From positions 1-64,000 of IMG/VR virus record IMGVR_UViG_3300034104_002622: a stretch of 64,000 nucleotides of DNA; one strand, 5' to 3'. Every line of letters begins with the position of its first letter. Position 1 is the first letter of the stretch. Under the pieces are notes generated by a model that worked only from the letters and a program-made list of their open reading frames with translations, was not told the origin of the DNA and searched no databases. The translations under genes and the position numbers were made by a program. Below are positions 59,034-64,000 of the stretch, piece after piece. The DNA comes from a virus.

Positions 59034-59049
59034 TTTAGCCGAGGCTAAA
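59034..59049. repeat. 16-bp palindrome next to the structured region
   Basis: TTTAGCCGAGGCTAAA, the most symmetrical copy (perfect arms TTTAGCC/GGCTAAA), 43 bp upstream of the 50-aa gene and at the edge of the gene-free region. Confidence 0.7.
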
Positions 59050-59890
59050 AACCCAGTAACTAGGGAATTCGAATTGCTAGAGGAGACATTTACACACACA
59101 CTGAGAAAGTGATTGCCACTGGAGGTAGAGGGCGAGCTACTTGCGCCTCACTCATTCGTTCCATCTCCAGCGGCAAATTGATTGCTTCGCCCATGTTCTA
59201 GTTAGCATGGCTCAACCTGAGGCTTAGTGACTGCTGCTAAAGTCTACTTATTGCCTACGAAGCAAAGGGGTTTTGGTTGTACAAGTTACGTCTCCAAGAG
59301 TGGGATTGCACCATCTAGTATTCACTGGCATACGCCCTTACTGTTTTCACTTTACAACCAAAATTCATTACGTTTTTGAAAGTGGCAGTCTTTGTCAGCA
59401 ATTGGCGTGTGGAGACGCCTACGTTTTACACAGCAACCAAAGAGCTTATCATACTCATTTGGCTCTTTGCACCCGCTCCGTATCGTGATTACCGGATGCT
59501 GACTCACTGACAAAGACCTTTAGATAGCAGCTTACGGCTGCAAGTCGTAACGACTATGCTCAAACGGTCGTTAAGCGTCAGTGTGGGAGGAGTATTTTCT
59601 GCGTGGCTGCGAGGGCGCATACTCCATGGATATTTCTCACTCTTTAGCCATGACCTCATTTAAGCACCACATCTCAACCTTTGGTCAGGTCGCTCACGTA
59701 TCAGACCTCTGCCTACATGCTGTGACTGATAGCTAATCAGTTTGCCAAGGTGGGTTGAATGGGGCTGGCAAGTGTTCTTTTTTACCCTAAGTAAGATCGT
59801 CAGGTCATGCCCTCACTGCAAAGGCTGAAATGTGGTGACTGCTTACGCCAGTCAATCGAAGTGATGTTTTTTGTAGGCTCACTTATTTAT
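59050..59890 (-). ncRNA. Candidate large structured RNA (about 0.8 kb)
   Basis: No coding frame is convincing in 850 bp. Long perfect inverted repeats are nested: 11 bp at 59271-59281/59353-59363, 11 bp at 59388-59398/59507-59517, 6+6 bp at 59661-59672/59830-59845. Local hairpins add to these (59438/59462, 59527/59537, 59548/59567, 59589/59619). On the minus strand the region ends in a short CCC...GGG hairpin followed by TTTTT (59050-59065), which could terminate it. Large ornate RNAs such as GOLLD and ROOL occur in phages near tRNA/tmRNA genes; I cannot match it to either by eye. Confidence 0.5.
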
Positions 59891-59900
59891 CCCAGATTGT

Positions 59901-60113
59901 TTAGAACAAAGTGTTTGGAGCAAATTTGAATTTATGCCATCCAGCTTTGTGCTTTTCTTGCGCAAGTGCTTTGCGTTCTTTGTGATCTTGCAACATGGCT
60001 TGATGTTTTTCATGCCTGTCTTGACATTTTTGCGGTGTTTCTTTTGCTTTGAATTGCGGAGTCCATTTTGTTATGAATTCGATTTTATCGCTGTATTTTA
60101 CTGGGTTTGTCAT
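59901..60113 (-). CDS. Hypothetical basic protein
   Basis: 70 aa, Lys/Gln/His-rich: 'ITKWTPQFKAKETPQKCQDRHEKHQAMLQDHKERKAL'. A single charged helix is likely. It lies between the HNH gene and the structured region. Unknown. Confidence 0.5.
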   Translation of the reverse strand: MTNPVKYSDKIEFITKWTPQFKAKETPQKCQDRHEKHQAMLQDHKERKALAQEKHKAGWHKFKFAPNTLF

Positions 60114-60148
60114 GATTGAGTTGGTTAAAAAAAGTGGAGATGGGAGAG

Positions 60149-60688
60149 TTACCTATTGGTAAGAGTTCTGTATTTTCCGGTTTTTGACAATTGGTAAGAT
60201 AGTGATGAAGGGCTAATTCCGTATTTTAATTTTAGTTTTTTGTATCCGAGTCCAGCTTTGTGATCTGCTCGAACTTCCGCCCATGTTTCATCTGTGTGAC
60301 GGCTTGCTGATCTTGATGCTTTTTGTGCGTGAAGTCTTCTTTCTTTTGGGCATCTATCCATTGCATTTTCCGATCCTGTTCCTAAGCGGATGTTTTGAGG
60401 AGTGTTATTTAGGGAGTTCCCATCAAGATGTCTTGTGTGTATGGAATTTTTTAAAGCATCTTCGCCAAATAGCTGAAAAGCTAGTAGTCGATGCACTTTT
60501 ACTGGGTAGCGTTTGGAATTACCTATTCCTACGTTGAAAACATAATACGGGATTGGGTTTTGTCCTGTTCCTGATTTTGTGATTTGTAGTTTTCGGGTTT
60601 TTCCTATTGCATTGCATACACTTCCATCATTCATTACTCGATAGCCTTTCTTGAACGCTATTCTGATTGCTTCTTTTGTTTTAGACAT
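60149..60688 (-). CDS. HNH homing-type endonuclease
   Basis: 179 aa from ATG 60688. 'YPVKVHRLLAFQLFGEDAL' and 'HTRHLDGNSLNNTPQNIRLGT' are the core of HNH_3 homing endonucleases, followed by a small HTH-like C-terminus ('YKKLKLKYGISPSSLSYQL') that would read the target site. It lies directly downstream of the tmRNA, a location where homing genes often insert. Confidence 0.85.
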   Translation of the reverse strand: MSKTKEAIRIAFKKGYRVMNDGSVCNAIGKTRKLQITKSGTGQNPIPYYVFNVGIGNSKRYPVKVHRLLAFQLFGEDALKNSIHTRHLDGNSLNNTPQNIRLGTGSENAMDRCPKERRLHAQKASRSASRHTDETWAEVRADHKAGLGYKKLKLKYGISPSSLSYQLSKTGKYRTLTNR

Positions 60689-60736
60689 GTTCAAACTTAC
60701 TTGATTAAGGGTTTGATGCAAGTCTTAATTTGGAAC

Positions 60737-61128
60737 TGGAGCTGGCGGGAGTCGAACCCGCGTCCACAACACTGTTAAATACATTTTCTACAAGCTTAGT
60801 CCTTTCGGACATTGGGGACGCTGGTTAGGCGACCTTCCACCACTCAGTTTTTACGCCGCTGAGTTGCGTTGTTTGCCTTACTGTTTCAGGTCATCCGCCC
60901 GAAGGCACGGCGTAGGATGATCTTACCCGGTTTGTTTCCCTTCGTAGAGCGAGCGTTTCGGAGGGCGTGTTTTGCTTAGGCTACGAGAGCAACTGTGTTG
61001 CTTCCGAAGTTTCCGCGAATGACGTTGTTGCCATTTGTTTGTTTTGAGCGGCTTATTAAAGAGGCCAGCCGATCAACCTCTACTTGCTTATGTATCCTAT
61101 CGCGTTGTGTCGAAACCATTACAGCCCC
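60737..61128 (-). ncRNA. ssrA: tmRNA (transfer-messenger RNA)
   Basis: 392 nt. The 5' end GGGGCTGTAATGGTTTCGACA pairs with the 3' end CAGCTCC to form the acceptor stem, and the 3' part contains the canonical GCGGGTTCGACTCCCGC T-arm; CCA is not encoded. 'ACTAAGCTTGTAGA' near the 3' end matches the E. coli segment. The reading frame ends ...GTT GCT CTC GTA GCC TAA, giving a tag ending NTVALVA (preceded by about NNVIRGNFGS), close to the usual ALAA degron. It rescues ribosomes stalled on broken mRNA. Confidence 0.93.
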
Positions 61129-61145
61129 GTAAGATTGATATTGCT

Positions 61146-61190
61146 AAAAAAAGTGATAGCTCCACCCAAGATTTTGTCAAGGGTGGAGCT
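61146..61190 (-). terminator. Rho-independent terminator of the 150-aa gene
   Basis: A 10-bp perfect stem AGCTCCACCC/GGGTGGAGCT (61158-61167 with 61181-61190), with seven T on the minus strand after it. A TTGACA in its loop, 16-17 bp before a weak -10, could be the tmRNA promoter, so terminator and promoter may overlap. Confidence 0.85.
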
Positions 61191-61198
61191 AGGTATGA

Positions 61199-61651
61199 TT
61201 AGAACGCTACGTCAAGCGATGTTGGAGCTGTGAAAGCTGCGTCCAACTCGTCAAGATCAACGTCTTCAGCTTCTGTGCTGTTGTCTGGACCGACATAGCG
61301 AACTTTGGCTTGGATGCGTCCATTGTATTCTTCGTGTTCGATGCGTAGTGCGCATTTCTGATTTACAATTTGTGCAACGTCTTTGAAGGACTCGATGCTG
61401 AATGCTTCTTTGACTTGTTTTGCTGTGTTTTGCGCTGCTGCTGGTGTCGAGCAATACATTTCGTGGTTCACGATGCGCGTTCCTGTGTCGCAATCAAGTG
61501 CAAGGTGAAGCTTGCCGTTGCGATTACGGCGCATTGCTGCACCAATTACGACTGCATTGTGAATCCCGGGCTTAATAAGTCCGATGAACGGTGCGTTGGT
61601 GATGTTAGGTGCTGCTGCTGTTTCGATTTGTTCTGTAGTTTCAGTGTTCAT
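61199..61651 (-). CDS. Putative ssDNA-binding-like protein
   Basis: 150 aa. The N-terminal part is beta-rich ('KPGIHNAVVIGAAMRRNRNGKLHLALDCDTG', 'CALRIEHEEYNGRIQAKVRYV') and the C-terminus is acidic ('STEAEDVDLDELDAAF'), the build of an SSB. No SSB signature is clear, so the role is tentative. It ends at a strong terminator. Confidence 0.45.
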   Translation of the reverse strand: MNTETTEQIETAAAPNITNAPFIGLIKPGIHNAVVIGAAMRRNRNGKLHLALDCDTGTRIVNHEMYCSTPAAAQNTAKQVKEAFSIESFKDVAQIVNQKCALRIEHEEYNGRIQAKVRYVGPDNSTEAEDVDLDELDAAFTAPTSLDVAF

Positions 61652-61746
61652 TGTTTTTCCTTTTTGTTTGTTTTAGATTGTGCGTTGTCGTTGTGTCGCA
61701 CCCCACTGCTTGTTCTATTTCGTATCTTTTACATACTATAACCTCA

Positions 61747-61759
61747 AGCGCGAAGCGCT
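61747..61759 (-). repeat. Dispersed TTC-loop hairpin, copy 4
   Basis: Minus strand AGCGC-TTC-GCGCT followed by TGAGG, directly after the stop of the 575-aa gene. Confidence 0.75.
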
Positions 61760-61764
61760 CCCGA

Positions 61765-63492
61765 CTAACTCAGGAGTGCGTCGAGTGTAGAGGCGAATTC
61801 TTTTGCTGCGGCTTTTTCACGAATGAGCATACCGAAGCGGTTATGAGTGATGCTGTTTTCTACTGCTTTGCGACGGCGAAGCTGTTTTGCATCATTTAAG
61901 GTGCATGAAATCACTTTGCGGTTCATGTAGCGTGATGGCGACATGATGAACGTGGTTTCAGGCTCAATGTTGTTATCTGGTGCAATGGTCATGCACGGCA
62001 GGGTTTTGACTGGCTCCATCACGGATTTCTCCGTTCTTCCCATTGTCCACATATTGTGGGTTTGGGGATACCAGTAGCGACTTACATCTTGGGATGAGGA
62101 CTCAGTGCAGAATGCGTTGTGCAGTGTTGTGAGGCGTGTAAGGCGCTCAATCTTCTCTTGCATCCATTCGATGATTTGCTCGCTAAGCTCATTCGGCTCC
62201 TGCTTCATGCAACGCTCGATGGTTGCTTTGGCGCTCTCAATGCCTTCGTGGAGGTAGTCCTCGGTGAAGGCTTTGGATTGCGCGTCTCCCATCGTGATGC
62301 CGCTCTCAGACCGCTCTATGACGCTGGAAACAGCGCGGAACAGTTCAAGCTCGTCATCATCTTCGGCAAACTTGGATAGATCAATGAAGACTTGATCGTC
62401 CTCACGCTGTGGAAAGCAGGTTAGGAACTCTTCTTCTTCGTTCATGAAGTCCACAACTTCGCCGTTTTCGTTCTCAATTGCCAAGTCTGAGCTTTCGCTG
62501 AGTAAGTGGTAATCAAGCTGTGAAAGGCTTAATGGAGCCTGATACGCTTCGTGGCCTTCAGGAATACCCTTGTTGGGGTTGTCCTGTGTAAGCTCGTTGT
62601 TTGCATCAACCCAATAGCTAGATGGTGTGCATTTTGGATTCAACCTCCAGCCGATGTAAACCAGCCAGACGTTGCCTTGCCATGCCGATGTGTAGCTTGG
62701 GAGCCACTTGTAGCATTGTTCAATCTCACCCTTGTCGTTTGTCCACTCAATGAGCGGTGCTTCTAGGATTTGATTGAGGACTGCGGTGTCTCCACCTACA
62801 GGCACGATTCCTATGCGCGTAGCGATGTTTCTAAGAGCCCTTGACGGATACTTGTTCAGTATCGGAGCCAAGGAGCCTTGCGAAGCTCCTAGGTTGACGA
62901 TACGGCCATCTGGGAGCTTCATCGCATAGTAGGCTTCAGCGTGTGCCTTGCCTTTAACTGCTGGTGGCAACTCGTGAATCACCGAATCAACCCATTGGAA
63001 CCGATCTCCAACCTTTTCCTTTTTAGCCACGGCTAAATTAGCATAGTTGGATGGTGTTTGATGCTTGGATTGTTCTGCTTTCCACGCTTTGCGCGACTTT
63101 ACCGACTCAACTGCGTAGCAAGCTGCTGCCAGCCTGTCTTCTACGCTTTCAAGTCCTTCTTTGGCACGGTCAATGATGGCAATCTCATCTTTCTCCAGCC
63201 CGTAACGGCCAAAGTTGCGATAGATCATCAGCTTTTGCTGCCACATTGCGTTTGCGAGCTGCCGGGATTCGGCAAATTTCGCCATTTCATCAGCCATTGA
63301 ACTCATCACTGGGTCGTTGGCGATTAGTTCATTCAGTGGCACTCGCGGTGCAAGCTGGATAAACGGTGCTGGTTTGATGAAGTTGCGAGCGAACGCTTCT
63401 TCCAGTTGGCACACGATGTCGTGTGGGGTGACGCTATTCTCTGCCAGAGCGTCAATTGCGGCGTTAGGATATGCTGTAACCGATTTTGTCAT
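61765..63492 (-). CDS. Large hypothetical early-region protein
   Basis: 575 aa from ATG 63492, which has an AGGATG 4-9 bp upstream. The N-terminal 200 residues are helical, the middle has 'WLPSYTSAWQGNVWLVYIGWRLNPKC' and acidic stretches, and the C-terminus 'FIMSPSRYMNRKVISCTLNDAKQLRRRKA' is basic. No motif is recognised. It contains one palindrome copy (63022-63037), in coding frame. It is the largest unknown of the leftward block. Confidence 0.65.
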   Translation of the reverse strand: MTKSVTAYPNAAIDALAENSVTPHDIVCQLEEAFARNFIKPAPFIQLAPRVPLNELIANDPVMSSMADEMAKFAESRQLANAMWQQKLMIYRNFGRYGLEKDEIAIIDRAKEGLESVEDRLAAACYAVESVKSRKAWKAEQSKHQTPSNYANLAVAKKEKVGDRFQWVDSVIHELPPAVKGKAHAEAYYAMKLPDGRIVNLGASQGSLAPILNKYPSRALRNIATRIGIVPVGGDTAVLNQILEAPLIEWTNDKGEIEQCYKWLPSYTSAWQGNVWLVYIGWRLNPKCTPSSYWVDANNELTQDNPNKGIPEGHEAYQAPLSLSQLDYHLLSESSDLAIENENGEVVDFMNEEEEFLTCFPQREDDQVFIDLSKFAEDDDELELFRAVSSVIERSESGITMGDAQSKAFTEDYLHEGIESAKATIERCMKQEPNELSEQIIEWMQEKIERLTRLTTLHNAFCTESSSQDVSRYWYPQTHNMWTMGRTEKSVMEPVKTLPCMTIAPDNNIEPETTFIMSPSRYMNRKVISCTLNDAKQLRRRKAVENSITHNRFGMLIREKAAAKEFASTLDALLS

Positions 63493-63544
63493 GTTATCAT
63501 CCTTTCTATTTTGTCCATACACTCGCATGGACGCTGGTATCTCA

Positions 63545-63557
63545 AGCGCGAAGCGCT
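63545..63557 (-). repeat. Dispersed TTC-loop hairpin, copy 5
   Basis: Minus strand AGCGC-TTC-GCGCT then TGAG, in the leader of the 575-aa gene. Same stem as copy 4, with two G-C pairs swapped relative to copies 1-3. Confidence 0.75.
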
Positions 63558-63611
63558 CGAAACCCAGTCCTATCGCCTCTCAGTGTGAACCAAGAGACGA
63601 ATGGACTAGGC

Positions 63612-63626
63612 TTTAGTTAGGCTAAA
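63612..63626. repeat. 15-bp palindrome variant containing a stop codon
   Basis: TTTAGTTAGGCTAAA; the stop codon of 63617-63793 lies in it. It is upstream of the 575-aa gene's leader. Confidence 0.6.
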
Positions 63627-63793
63627 TACTGATTTAGGTCGTGGTGCTTCCTTAGCGATCTTAGTAGCAGTAGTTCCTTGGCGAGCTTGTTTCTAAGTGA
63701 TGGTTTTTTTGGGTTGGTAGCTAGATTAGCTCTAGCTTCTTTTACCATTTGCCTGTGGTGGTGCTTTACGTAGTGGTAGTCTTTTGGACTCAT
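63617..63793 (-). CDS. 58-aa basic protein
   Basis: 'MSPKDYHYVKHHHRQMVKEA' then 'LRNKLAKELLLLRSLRKHHDL', a His/Lys/Leu-rich helix. The start overlaps the upstream stop (ATGA). Unknown function. Confidence 0.55.
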   Translation of the reverse strand: MSPKDYHYVKHHHRQMVKEARANLATNPKKPSLRNKLAKELLLLRSLRKHHDLNQYLA

Positions 63794-63999
63794 GGGATTA
63801 GTGTTGTTGAAGGGATGAACTTGAATGACATTCTGACTTCATCGTAGTCGCAGTTGTCGTTTGCTACGTCTTCATAGTGCCTGTTCCGCAGCCATTTCAT
63901 TCGATCAAGGATTTGCTTGGCGGTTCTTGATGGGTAGATAATTTCGGGTTTGCCCCATTTGTCAAAGTAGCGTTTTTCAACCTGTATTCTCCATGGATA
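63790..63999 (-). CDS. Hypothetical protein, 5' end beyond the window
   Basis: The frame is open to the right edge; 69 codons are visible ('RIQVEKRYFDKWGKPEIIYPSRTAKQILDRMKWLRNRHYEDV'). Basic, no recognised family. Coupled to the next gene by ATGA overlap. Confidence 0.55.
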   Translation of the reverse strand, partial: YPWRIQVEKRYFDKWGKPEIIYPSRTAKQILDRMKWLRNRHYEDVANDNCDYDEVRMSFKFIPSTTLIP

Positions 64000-64000
64000 G

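Noticed and set aside
59050-59890. tRNA genes or RNase P RNA in the gene-free region
   Set aside because: No TTCRANNC T-arm with acceptor pairing and no GAGGAAAGTCC or ACAGAAA signature of RNase P RNA.

Overview
The window is part of a tailed-bacteriophage (or phage-derived) genome. It opens inside a probable scaffolding gene. A rightward late block follows (about 0-32.9 kb): major capsid protein, fibre proteins, lysis genes, tail/connector proteins and three successive ejection-type proteins, the last a single 5,353-codon ORF. A leftward block (about 32.9-64 kb) carries DNA metabolism (primase-helicase, ERF annealing protein, PD-(D/E)XK nuclease, two small ssDNA-binding candidates, MazG-like hydrolase, RNA ligase family protein) and many small accessory genes. 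Terminase, portal and RNA polymerase are not seen and may lie outside the window. The layout is podovirus-like; this is inference, since no family-diagnostic gene is certain.

Most start codons on both strands follow A/C-rich leaders with no clear Shine-Dalgarno sequence. Together with the tmRNA, the small proteins with 'DTPETDE' starts, and integron-type attC-like hairpins beginning with GAACAAG, this makes a host in or near the PVC bacteria (Verrucomicrobia/Planctomycetes) or Bacteroidetes plausible. I cannot settle it from sequence alone.

Layout: 0-2.8 kb capsid; 2.8-7.2 kb fibres, including a 690-aa protein built of near-identical repeats; 7.2-8.8 kb membrane protein, CHAP-like endolysin and phosphoesterase; 9.1-13.8 kb structural and connector proteins; 13.8-32.9 kb ejection proteins; 32.9-43.5 kb leftward metabolism genes with the primase-helicase at 37.8-39.7 kb; 44.4-48.6 kb recombination genes; 49.3-50.8 kb a rightward island of small Lys-rich proteins; 51-52.2 kb an HTH protein and a GHKL-type ATPase; 52.4-57.9 kb an accessory region; 59.0-59.9 kb a gene-free, strongly structured stretch; 60.7-61.1 kb a tmRNA; 61.2-64 kb further leftward genes.

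The most unusual observation is in the accessory region (45.8-46.4 and 52.4-57.8 kb). About fifteen gene junctions there carry imperfect inverted repeats with the architecture of integron attC sites: AAC.../...GTT outer boxes, an unpaired spacer, and an inner stem with an extra base on one arm. No integron integrase lies in the window. The genes run antisense to the attC polarity, and many start or stop inside the hairpins. Two further unusual features are an interspersed 16-bp palindrome (consensus TTTAGYCNNGRCTAAA, about 18 copies in intergenic and coding DNA) and two gene-free regions (43.98-44.39 and 59.05-59.9 kb) that look like novel structured RNAs.
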